From contig JADFHG010000052.1 in assembly GCA_022567365.1 (NCBI GenBank), positions 1 through 11,556 of the forward strand: a stretch of 11,556 nt of DNA. Direction: 5' to 3'. The number at the start of each line of letters is the position of its first letter. The stretch's first letter is position 1. Shown here piece after piece: positions 6,417 through 11,556 of the stretch. The notes below the pieces were generated by a model. It ran no database searches. It worked only from the letters and a program-made list of their open reading frames with translations, and was not told the origin of the DNA. Made by a program: the position numbers and the translations under genes. This DNA is from Planctomycetota bacterium. GTDB taxonomy: Bacteria; Planctomycetota; Phycisphaerae; UBA1845.

Positions 6417-6507
6417 TAGCCCAACCCCGCCAGGGGCATCGCCCGCGCGAGAACGGCGAGGATTGCCACCGGCCAACCGGCTTGCCGGCGGTAGCGGGTT
6501 TGGGCTA
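6417..6507. repeat. 91-bp inverted-repeat element with TAGCCCAACCCCGC ends
   Basis: The ends tagcccaaccccgc (6417-6430) and gcgggtttgggcta (6494-6507) are inverted repeats agreeing at 13 of 14 positions. The interior has small hairpins such as ccggccaaccgg. Size and design resemble the other elements but the end sequence is different. It stands about 85 bp upstream of the aminopeptidase remnant. Confidence 0.6.
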
Positions 6508-6592
6508 TGCTCGATCCACCGCGATCCGTTGCGAAAACGGTCGGGCGGAGGGAGGTTCAACCTGGCCCGGGTTTCGGGGAGGAGGAGGAACC

Positions 6593-6715
6593 ATGCTCGA
6601 CCCGCGCATGACGCAGCTCGCGGAAGTGTTGATCAACTGTTCGAGCGCCATGAAGACCGGGGAGAAGATCCTCGTGGACGATCTCGCCGGGCTCAACCCG
6701 AGCGGGCTGATGTAA
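6593..6715 (+). pseudogene. N-terminal remnant of an M29-type aminopeptidase
   Basis: A strong ribosome binding site (GGGGAGGAGGAGG, 6576-6588) precedes an ATG and 40 codons ending in TAA. The sequence MLDPRMTQLAEVLINCSSAM followed by KTGEKILV resembles the start of thermophilic (M29) aminopeptidases, which usually read roughly DPR...LAEVLVNYS..VKxGexVLI. Those enzymes are about 360-410 residues long, so almost everything including the metal ligands is missing. Similarity stops around codon 33, after which the frame continues for a few residues and terminates. The tandem zinc-ribbon duplication begins about 10 bp later, which suggests that a rearrangement cut the gene. It is still translatable, so a short peptide might be made. 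The family call rests on a short segment from memory. Confidence 0.65.
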
Positions 6716-6760
6716 AACAATCATGGCCAAGGAAGACGCAGGCCACGGAACGTACGCCTG

Positions 6761-7294
6761 ATGTCAGGCGACCGGTTGAGCAAATGCCCGCTGTGCGGAT
6801 ACTCCCTTGCGGGGCTGCCGGCACGGCATCAGTGCCCCGAATGCGGGTTCGCCTATGACGATCGGATGTCGATTCAGACCCTTAATCTCAAACGGAATCT
6901 GATCGGCATGGGGAGCACTTTCGCCTGGTATCTGTTTTGTGTGGGATTTCTCGCCTATAAGCATGGCATGGCAGCCGTGCCGGCAATATGCTATGCCGGG
7001 CTCGTGGTTTTCCCGGTCTGGGGTGTGGTTCTCTACCGGAACCGTCGGCGGAACATCATCATATCCTGGCCAGACGGATTCCAGTTCATCAAGAAGGGCG
7101 TTGCGGGTCGCGTGTATGACTGGACCGAGATCGAATCGTTACGACAAAGCCTATACACCGGCTACGTGTACATCTCGCTTCACGACGGAACGGAGCAACG
7201 ACTCTTCGGCGTTAGGTTCTTCGGCACGCATAAAAAGGCGGCACGATACGTCAAAGAGGTCAACGAACTTCGCGAGGAATACCTACAATCGTGA
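6761..7294 (+). CDS. Zinc-ribbon membrane protein, tandem paralogue 1
   Basis: I do not recognise a characterised family. The 177-residue product starts with a four-cysteine zinc ribbon (Cys9, Cys12, Cys25, Cys28; CPLCGYSLAGLP...CPECGFAYD), a type common in planctomycete proteins. Two hydrophobic segments follow at about 47-66 and 71-92, closed by the basic stop YRNRRRN. A C-terminal soluble part of about 80 residues (WPDGFQFIKKG...VYDWTEIESLR...YISLHDGTEQRLF...FGTHKKAARYVKEVNELREEY) has the strand pattern and terminal helix of small PH-like domains. I expect a membrane protein with both ends on the cytoplasmic side. The ATG at 6761 places the cysteines exactly as in the neighbouring paralogue. 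No good ribosome binding site is visible; an M29 remnant ends 45 bp upstream. Confidence 0.85.
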   Translation: MSGDRLSKCPLCGYSLAGLPARHQCPECGFAYDDRMSIQTLNLKRNLIGMGSTFAWYLFCVGFLAYKHGMAAVPAICYAGLVVFPVWGVVLYRNRRRNIIISWPDGFQFIKKGVAGRVYDWTEIESLRQSLYTGYVYISLHDGTEQRLFGVRFFGTHKKAARYVKEVNELREEYLQS

Positions 7295-7328
7295 CGAAAG
7301 AAACCGCAGGCCCCGGAACACACCACCG

Positions 7329-7868
7329 ATGTCACACCGCTCGCTAAGCAAATGCCCGCTGTGCCAATACTCGCTTGCGGGCCTACCGGCACGACATCGA
7401 TGCCCCGAATGCGGGTTCGCCTATGACGATCGGATGTCGATTCAGACCCTTAATCTCAAACGGAACCTGATCGTCATTTGGAGCATTTTCGCCGGGTATC
7501 TGTTTCTTTTTGGATTCCTCGCCTACAGGGGTGGCATTGCATCCGTGCCGGCGATTACCTATTTCGCGCTTGCGTTTTTCTTGGTCTACGGGATGTATCT
7601 CTACCGGAACCGCCGGCGGAACAAAATCATCACCTGGCCGGATGGATTTCAGTTCATCAAGAAAGGGGTGCCGAGTCCCGTGTATCCCTGGAACGAGATC
7701 AAGTCGTTACGAAAAAGTGTGATCGACGGCTGGGTGTTCCTCTCGCTTCACGACGGAACGGAGCAACGACTCTTTAGCCCTACTTTCTTCGGCACGCACA
7801 AAAGGGCGGCACGTTTCGTCAAAGAGATCAACGAACTTCGCGAGGAATACGTAAGAAGGGGGCAATGA
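7329..7868 (+). CDS. Zinc-ribbon membrane protein, tandem paralogue 2
   Basis: This 179-residue product is a co-linear paralogue of the preceding gene, 34 bp downstream and 568 bp away start to start. It has the same Cys9/Cys12/Cys25/Cys28 ribbon, two membrane segments (about 47-66 and 71-92) and the PH-like C-terminal domain ending KEINELREEYVRRGQ. The ATG at 7329 is chosen because the similarity to copy 1, including about 30 bp of leader, surrounds exactly this codon; the open frame upstream overlaps copy 1 out of frame. The ribbon differs from copy 1 by two residues in about 40, whereas nearly half of the membrane residues differ. The two are probably cotranscribed. The function is unknown; hetero-oligomerisation of the pair is possible but unproven. 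Confidence 0.84.
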   Translation: MSHRSLSKCPLCQYSLAGLPARHRCPECGFAYDDRMSIQTLNLKRNLIVIWSIFAGYLFLFGFLAYRGGIASVPAITYFALAFFLVYGMYLYRNRRRNKIITWPDGFQFIKKGVPSPVYPWNEIKSLRKSVIDGWVFLSLHDGTEQRLFSPTFFGTHKRAARFVKEINELREEYVRRGQ

Positions 7869-8260
7869 TCCTCGACCAGCGCGAATTGGGTGACATTCTT
7901 CGGCATGACCACGTTCCCGATCGCGGTCGGCGGCGCCCGCGCCTCGCGCCGGGCGTCGCGCAGCTCCGTCTGTCGGTAGTCGCTCCCTGCCTTCGTCCCC
8001 TTCGATTCCCGGAGGATCGACCCCTATCGGTCGTTGTAACGTATTAACAGTCAATAGATTGCGTCCATCAGGCGGCGACGTGGTATCCGTTGAACGAACG
8101 CTGTTTCACGGCCGGACAGCCGTCGGTGAAGCGTTGTCACGGTCGGCGGCGACGGCAGACGCTGTAATCGAAACGCCGCCGCAAGACCCCGCAAAGCGAA
8201 GGTATGCTAACGCAAACGCGCCTGGATCGCCGATCTTGGGGACCGGTAGAGACAGGCGCG

Positions 8261-8299
8261 ACGGGTGCGCTTTGCTCTCACCCGTGCAGCGAAGCGCTG
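8261..8299 (+). other. Two adjacent stem-loops upstream of the lipoprotein gene
   Basis: The first stem pairs acgggtg (8261-8267) with cacccgt (8279-8285). It is followed after 1 nt by cagcg (8287-8291) with cgctg (8295-8299). They lie about 155 nt before the lipoprotein start and could be part of a structured leader or an old terminator. No T-run follows. Confidence 0.35.
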
Positions 8300-8394
8300 T
8301 CGTTGGGCTCGATTGTTCGGGTGAATCAGAATTCTGGCGTGGTCGGTTAGGGAGTTATCAGTGAAAAAGCTATCGGTGGGACCGATCAATAACA

Positions 8395-8418
8395 ACTGAT
8401 GACTGACAACTGACAACT
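8395..8418. repeat. Heptamer tandem repeat ACTGACA
   Basis: actgatg-actgaca-actgaca-act, period 7, just over three units. It ends about 25 bp before the ribosome binding site of the lipoprotein gene. This short repeat pattern is known from other bacterial intergenic regions, for example in cyanobacteria. Confidence 0.55.
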
Positions 8419-8454
8419 TCCCCCCTTGTTGGATCAAGCTAACGGAGAAGCGAC

Positions 8455-10524
8455 ATGGATCGTCTAATCAGGCTACGGTGGGCAAATGCGATCGCCATGA
8501 CCATGGGTATTGCGCTCCTGGCGGGATGTCCACCACGGGACGACACGGCAAACGGAAACGACAACGCCGGGCCGACCGCGAACGACAACACGGCGCCGGC
8601 CAATGACAACGGCACCGACAACGAAAACGGGAACGTAAGCCCCCCGCCCGTCGAGGGCGAACCCGCGGATGACCTGTGGACAACGCCCGCGGGGAGTCAA
8701 ACCGATTATTCGTTCCTCAACACGCCGATACCCGCCGACCATTTCGGACCCGGTTCCGACCCCTTCACGGGTACGGTCGCGCTCCAGGGATCGCCCATCG
8801 ATCCCGCGCTTGGTCCAGCCGACACGATCATCCGCCGCATGGCCGATGTTTGTCCTGCGGAGGTTGGCGACTCCGTGACTGTCGACGTGCAGATCATCGC
8901 GTTGAGCCTCGTCAGCGTCGAGCCGATTACGGTCACGTTCAACGACGGCCAGGATCCCGAGGAGTGGGACGTGTCGGTTTGCCTTTCCGCGTTTGGGCAG
9001 CCGATGGGATCGATGACCATCACGCTCGACGAGGCGGACGGCGGTACGTTCGATTCCTCGATTCCCGTTGTGCCCAAGTTCACGTTTACGTCGCGAATCA
9101 CGGGGAACGGACAGTTCACCGACTGCGGAGAAGGCGGCCAGTTCTGCGAACCCCTCGATCTGTCGGGGGTAGACAACAGTTGGGCACTCATCGGCGGTCC
9201 CGGTGGATACGATCCGGAGACCAACGGCATCGTCCGGGTCACTGCCGGATTGGACATCGACGCTGACTGCAACGGCGAAGCCGACAACACGACCGTCGAG
9301 CCGTCGTCCTGCTTTCAGGGCGGTGTGTCGTGCGCGGGGGGCGGATTCGAGTGTTCGTTCAACCAGGAAGCCGAAGGCCAACTCGACAGCGGCGGCGGGG
9401 GACAACACGAGTCGTTCCTCAACTCGGACAACGACACGGACGGCGACGGTTGGCCGAACGACTGCGACAACTGTCCCGATGATGCCAGCCCCGACCAGAC
9501 CGACAGCGACGGCGACGGTGTCGGCGACATCTGCGACAATTGCCCAAATGACGACAACCCCGGCCAGGAAGACGCCGACGGTGACGATGTAGGCGACGTG
9601 TGCGACAACTGCCCCGACGTTCCCAACCCCGGACAGGGAGACGGCGATGGCGACGGGGTCGGCGATGCATGCCCGCCCCTCGATTTTGGTCAATGGCAAC
9701 CCTTCATCCGCGATTTCGCCGTGGTCGGGGACGCCTGCATCGATGACGATCATCGTGCATCGATTGTCCAGTCCGGCGCGGATCTCGTGCTCCGGGGGTT
9801 CCTGGAGAATGACGACATCGTGTTGAATCTCGAGGGAAGCACGGCCACGGCCGAGGGCGTTCTGGGCAACGGTTTCCCGGATCACACGCTGACCCTGACC
9901 ATCTTCGAAAACCAAGCTCAGGCCATATTGATCAGCGACGCGGGTGGCTGCTTCACGAATCTGGTGCCGCTCACTTCGGATTGTTTCAAGTCCACGGGGC
10001 AGGGCACGATCACGCTCGATACCGAAGATACGGATTGCGCCAACGGAATCGATTTGGATCTGGTATCCGGGATCCTCGATTCATCCGTGGTCGAATTGCC
10101 CGAGGGTCCATACTTCACGGATCAGGACATCCACACCGAACTCGTGCGGCTCGAACTGTCCGTAGACGTGGGTGGCGGCTTGGGCACCGTGACGATTCGA
10201 CTCCGCGACGACGTGCGATCGGCCGGTGTGATCGAAAACGTCGTGGCCGACGAGACCGGCGAGTTCGTCAGCGGTGACAGCTACTTCGACGTGTTCATCG
10301 AGGTCGAGATCAGCGACATGGGCTTGACGCTCAACACGGGCGATACGCCCTTCCGGCTCGATGCGGGGACGATTACGGAGCTGCCGCCTTTGGGCAATGA
10401 CTACCTCCCGCCGCCGGACGCCCTGCCGTTGATGCTGTTCGACGTGGACACGGGCGACTTCCTCGGCTGGTTCTGCCACGCACAGCATACGCCGACCGAA
10501 GCCGAGCCGTGTGATCAGGAATAG
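8455..10524 (+). CDS. Large secreted lipoprotein with thrombospondin type 3 repeats
   Basis: The 689-residue product begins with a lipoprotein signal peptide ending in the lipobox LLAGC, with Cys25 as the probable lipidated residue. A low-complexity linker (about 29-65) follows, with NDN at 35-37, 43-45 and 50-52, a linker style seen in planctomycete lipoproteins. The long extracytoplasmic part has two unrecognised beta-rich regions rich in acidic residues and cysteines (about 66-320 and 410-689). Between them lie three and a half thrombospondin type 3 units of 23 residues (D327, D350, D373, D396 start the units; DxDGDGxGDxCDNCP), which bind calcium in known proteins. I expect an envelope-anchored, calcium-stabilised structural or adhesive protein; no catalytic motif is visible. 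GGAG (8444-8447) lies 7 nt before the ATG. It is monocistronic by context, with a strong terminator downstream. Confidence 0.9.
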   Translation: MDRLIRLRWANAIAMTMGIALLAGCPPRDDTANGNDNAGPTANDNTAPANDNGTDNENGNVSPPPVEGEPADDLWTTPAGSQTDYSFLNTPIPADHFGPGSDPFTGTVALQGSPIDPALGPADTIIRRMADVCPAEVGDSVTVDVQIIALSLVSVEPITVTFNDGQDPEEWDVSVCLSAFGQPMGSMTITLDEADGGTFDSSIPVVPKFTFTSRITGNGQFTDCGEGGQFCEPLDLSGVDNSWALIGGPGGYDPETNGIVRVTAGLDIDADCNGEADNTTVEPSSCFQGGVSCAGGGFECSFNQEAEGQLDSGGGGQHESFLNSDNDTDGDGWPNDCDNCPDDASPDQTDSDGDGVGDICDNCPNDDNPGQEDADGDDVGDVCDNCPDVPNPGQGDGDGDGVGDACPPLDFGQWQPFIRDFAVVGDACIDDDHRASIVQSGADLVLRGFLENDDIVLNLEGSTATAEGVLGNGFPDHTLTLTIFENQAQAILISDAGGCFTNLVPLTSDCFKSTGQGTITLDTEDTDCANGIDLDLVSGILDSSVVELPEGPYFTDQDIHTELVRLELSVDVGGGLGTVTIRLRDDVRSAGVIENVVADETGEFVSGDSYFDVFIEVEISDMGLTLNTGDTPFRLDAGTITELPPLGNDYLPPPDALPLMLFDVDTGDFLGWFCHAQHTPTEAEPCDQE
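9433..9672 (+). repeat. 69-bp coding tandem repeat (TSP3 units)
   Basis: Three and a half units of 69 bp encode the Asp-rich calcium-binding repeats of the lipoprotein. The units differ mainly in the linker residues after CDNCP (DDASPDQT, NDDNPGQE, DVPNPGQG). Confidence 0.75.
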
Positions 10525-10528
10525 GTAG

Positions 10529-10556
10529 GCCGACGCCGCGGGCGGTGAGCGTCGGC
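10529..10556 (+). other. Hairpin just after the lipoprotein stop
   Basis: gccgacgc (10529-10536) pairs with gcgtcggc (10549-10556) around a 12-nt loop, starting 5 nt after the stop codon. No T-run follows, so it is more likely a 3'-stabilising stem than a terminator on its own. Confidence 0.45.
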
Positions 10557-10595
10557 GGGCGGACGTAGCATATTCGGGTAGGCGAAAAGAAACCC

Positions 10596-10649
10596 ATGGG
10601 CGTCGGCGGGCCGGTCAAACCGGTCGCGCCGACGCCCATCTTTCGTTTT
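10596..10649. terminator. Strong intrinsic terminator of the lipoprotein gene, likely bidirectional
   Basis: atgggcgtcggcg (10596-10608) pairs perfectly with cgccgacgcccat (10627-10639), with a nested stem ccggt/accgg (10611-10615, 10619-10623). It is followed by ctttcgtttt and preceded by gaaaagaaa. The T-rich tail on the plus strand and the A-rich tract before it suggest termination in either direction. It lies 72 nt after the lipoprotein stop. Confidence 0.75.
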
Positions 10650-10747
10650 GGGGGCGGGCTTGCCATTGCATCGCAGGCGGCTACGGCCCAGGCGAGCCAC
10701 GGGTTGACCGACCATCCGACGAAGTTGTGGCACTTCTCCCGGCGGGG

Positions 10748-10775
10748 TTGCAATTGCTCCCGAATCGGGTAGACT
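10748..10775 (+). promoter_or_regulatory. Possible sigma70-type promoter for the Trm112-rpsR pair
   Basis: TTGCAA (10748-10753) and TAGACT (10770-10775) are separated by 16 bp, each matching the consensus hexamer at 4 of 6 positions, about 70 bp before the Trm112-like start. This is the best pair I found in the region, but such matches arise by chance. Confidence 0.3.
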
Positions 10776-10844
10776 CCCCTCCATAGGCAACCCGAGAAGC
10801 CGAGGTGCTTGTTTGCCATCGGTGCTTCAAGGTTTTGATCCGGT

Positions 10845-11048
10845 ATGAATGAGGAGCTCCTGGCCAAGCTGTGCTGCCCGGTCAGCCGCTCGCCGCTTGT
10901 GCGGGTGGGTGATTGGCTCTATTCGACCGACCGAACAACGCGGCGGAAATATCCGATCCGCGATGGATTGCCGATCATGATCGTCGACGATGCGAAGGTC
11001 TGCACCGAAGAGGAGTTTGATCGGATCATGGCGATGAACAATGAGTGA
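10845..11048 (+). CDS. Trm112-like small protein with degenerate zinc ligands
   Basis: The 67-residue product matches the Trm112/UPF0434 fold: LLAKLCCPVSRSPL at the N-terminus, a central strand pair, then the diagnostic KYPIRDGLPIMIVDDA. In eukaryotes and archaea Trm112 activates several methyltransferases acting on tRNA, rRNA and release factor; bacterial versions (E. coli YcaR) are poorly understood. The canonical CPxCxxxL ligand pair is reduced here to CPVS, and the second cysteine pair is replaced by a polar stretch (YSTDRTTRRK), so zinc binding is doubtful. An acidic tail (TEEEFDRIMAMNNE) follows. The ribosome binding site is weak. Its last 8 bases overlap the rpsR start, which implies translational coupling. 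Confidence 0.8.
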   Translation: MNEELLAKLCCPVSRSPLVRVGDWLYSTDRTTRRKYPIRDGLPIMIVDDAKVCTEEEFDRIMAMNNE

Positions 11049-11325
11049 TCGATTTTCGTCCAATCGTGATAACCGTGGCGGCCGGCGCGACTCCAACGCC
11101 TATGGATCCGGCGGCCCCGCGCGATTTCCGAGACGGGTGCGCGGGGAGTGGGTAGGCCCGATCGTGGACTACAAGGAAATCGAGCTGCTGCGAAAGTTCC
11201 TGACCACGAGCAACAAGCTCATGTCGCGCAAGCGGGCGGGCACGTCCGCGCAGGAGCAGCGAGCACTCAAGCAGGCCGTGAAACGAGCCCGGTTCATGGG
11301 GCTCATTCCGTACGTTGCGCTATAG
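11041..11325 (+). CDS. rpsR: 30S ribosomal protein bS18
   Basis: bS18 sits on the platform of the small ribosomal subunit next to bS6. The 94-residue product has the whole family core: GPIVDYKEIELLRKFL, a SRKRAGTSAQEQRALKQAVKRARFMGLIPYV stretch with the rRNA-binding arginines and lysines, and the usual C-terminal end. An Arg/Gly/Asn/Ser-rich extension of about 38 residues precedes the core and lacks cysteines. The ATG at 11041 overlaps the Trm112-like gene by 8 bp (the ATGAG of the start contains no stop in the other frame; that gene stops at 11046-11048). The usual neighbours rpsF, ssb and rplI are absent on both sides within the window. Confidence 0.93.
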   Translation: MSDRFSSNRDNRGGRRDSNAYGSGGPARFPRRVRGEWVGPIVDYKEIELLRKFLTTSNKLMSRKRAGTSAQEQRALKQAVKRARFMGLIPYVAL

Positions 11326-11377
11326 CCGCCAGGCATGGCATCACACCGGGCGTGCGCCGCGCTCCATGACGCCAAGT

Positions 11378-11510
11378 GTGCGCTATCGTCCCTACTCCTC
11401 CGAGCCGCATACTTCAGCCTGCGCGATCGTTCCTAATCTCTTCCGCGCTGCAGACTTTAGCCTGCGCGATCGCCCCTACTCTTCCGCGCCGCGGGCTTCA
11501 GCCCGCGCGG
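11378..11510. repeat. Degenerate ~40-bp tandem repeats around CTTYAGCC
   Basis: The core gcngrcttyagccygcgcg recurs with CTTCAG/CTTTAG at 11412, 11455 and 11495 (spacings 43 and 40 bp), each followed by gatcgnncctantct-like sequence in the first two copies. A weaker part-copy (gcgctatcgtccctactcct) precedes them at 11379. The last copy is the clean hairpin gcgggcttcagcccgc, of the same family as those at 1415-1441 and 1479-1505. It follows rpsR. Confidence 0.6.
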
Positions 11511-11556
11511 ACGTCCGTACATGACCGAACGTTGCACGAAGTCCGTCACACCGCGC
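11485..11556. repeat. Second REPIN-like element, cut by the window end
   Basis: The REP hairpin at 11490-11510 is followed by a spacer. The 57 bases 11500-11556 align without gaps to the reverse complement of 1434-1490, with about 12 mismatches. The expected inverted partner hairpin would lie just outside the window. Confidence 0.7.

Larger units (their letters stand above)
6086..6592. other. Intergenic region between groES-like gene and aminopeptidase remnant
   Basis: No convincing gene is present. It must contain the promoter of the divergently transcribed groES-like gene, but I see no CIRCE element and no clear -35/-10 pair. It carries the GC-rich module at 6214-6240, a second ggcggccgctac at 6252-6263, and a 91-bp inverted-repeat element (6417-6507). 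A purine-rich ribosome binding site (6578-6590) for the downstream remnant closes the stretch. Confidence 0.55.
6725..7868 (+). repeat. Tandem gene duplication, ~570-bp unit
   Basis: Two units contain the paralogous genes plus about 35 bp of leader (compare gacgcaggccacggaacg upstream of copy 1 with aaccgcaggccccggaaca upstream of copy 2). A run of 65 identical bases, 6833-6897 and 7401-7465, includes synonymous positions. A second identical run of about 30 bases covers the SLHDGTEQRL codons. The rest is clearly diverged. Confidence 0.85.
7869..8454. other. 586-bp region without a recognisable gene
   Basis: No open frame has a start, ribosome binding site and family resemblance together. A plus-strand 60-codon frame (7865-8047) overlaps the previous stop as ATGA but has poor codon character. 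The minus-strand frame through 8023-7869 has a very GC-rich third position and may be a gene remnant. Hairpins at 8097-8135 and 8261-8299 and a 7-bp tandem repeat at 8395-8418 are the other visible structures. The promoter of the lipoprotein gene is presumably here, but I could not place it. Confidence 0.55.
10525..10844. other. Intergenic region between lipoprotein and Trm112-like gene
   Basis: The first 125 bp carry two hairpins, including the terminator. The remaining 195 bp should hold the promoter of the Trm112-like/rpsR pair. I see no further repeat or gene. Confidence 0.55.

Noticed and set aside
7990..8020. TTCGATTCC resembling a tRNA T-arm
   Set aside because: The flanking bases do not form the 5-bp T-stem and no acceptor, D- or anticodon arms lie at the right distance.
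7865..8047. 60-codon plus-strand frame starting with ATGA overlap on paralogue 2
   Set aside because: The overlap looks like coupling, but codon choice is poor in third-position GC, the product is Arg/Pro-rich without a recognisable family, and the opposite strand has the better coding signature.
8059..8364. 101-codon frame upstream of the lipoprotein
   Set aside because: It starts at a TTG without a ribosome binding site, its composition is not coding-like, and it has no recognisable motif.
8473..9915. Long minus-strand open frame (480 codons) opposite the lipoprotein
   Set aside because: It is the antisense shadow of a GC-rich Asp-coding gene. The plus-strand gene has a signal peptide, ribosome binding site and known repeats.

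Overview
The window is GC-rich, gene-sparse bacterial DNA that most resembles the Planctomycetota, probably a Phycisphaerae-type lineage. The clues are a lipoprotein with an Asn-Asp-Asn linker after its lipobox and thrombospondin type 3 repeats, small membrane proteins with a CPLCxYSLAGLP zinc ribbon, an LD-carboxypeptidase next to a BtpA-family protein, and intergenic spaces full of palindromic repeats. The assignment is inference from family resemblance.

Layout. 1-1365 (+) is the 3' part of purB, of the subfamily that includes human adenylosuccinate lyase. 1366-1857 holds palindromic repeats. 1858-3180 (+) is an APC-superfamily amino acid permease, which converges on a minus-strand pair: a BtpA/SgcQ-family TIM barrel (4495-5280), then an S66 LD-carboxypeptidase (3463-4488) 6 nt later. 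A solitary GroES-like co-chaperonin (5762-6085, -) lies upstream of that pair, separated by a repeat-filled gap. 6593-6715 (+) is the isolated N-terminus of an M29-type aminopeptidase. It is followed at once by two tandem paralogous zinc-ribbon membrane proteins (6761-7294, 7329-7868). After about 590 bp without a clear gene comes a large TSP3-repeat lipoprotein (8455-10524, +), then a strong hairpin terminator. Last is an overlapping pair: a Trm112-like protein with degenerate zinc ligands (10845-11048) and ribosomal protein bS18 (11041-11325). The window ends inside another palindromic repeat.

The genes do not form one pathway. They are housekeeping genes (purB, groES-like, rpsR, Trm112-like) mixed with lineage-specific envelope proteins. 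I see no transposase, integrase, CRISPR array, toxin-antitoxin pair or recognisable defence system.

The most unusual content is between the genes. At least four families of short inverted-repeat elements can be related to one another by eye. They include a 153-bp REPIN-like palindrome whose loop recurs in opposite orientation at the window end, and two ~95-bp elements with the same ends but unrelated interiors. Also worth a second look are the tandem duplication with its unevenly conserved segments and the truncated aminopeptidase gene at its edge.
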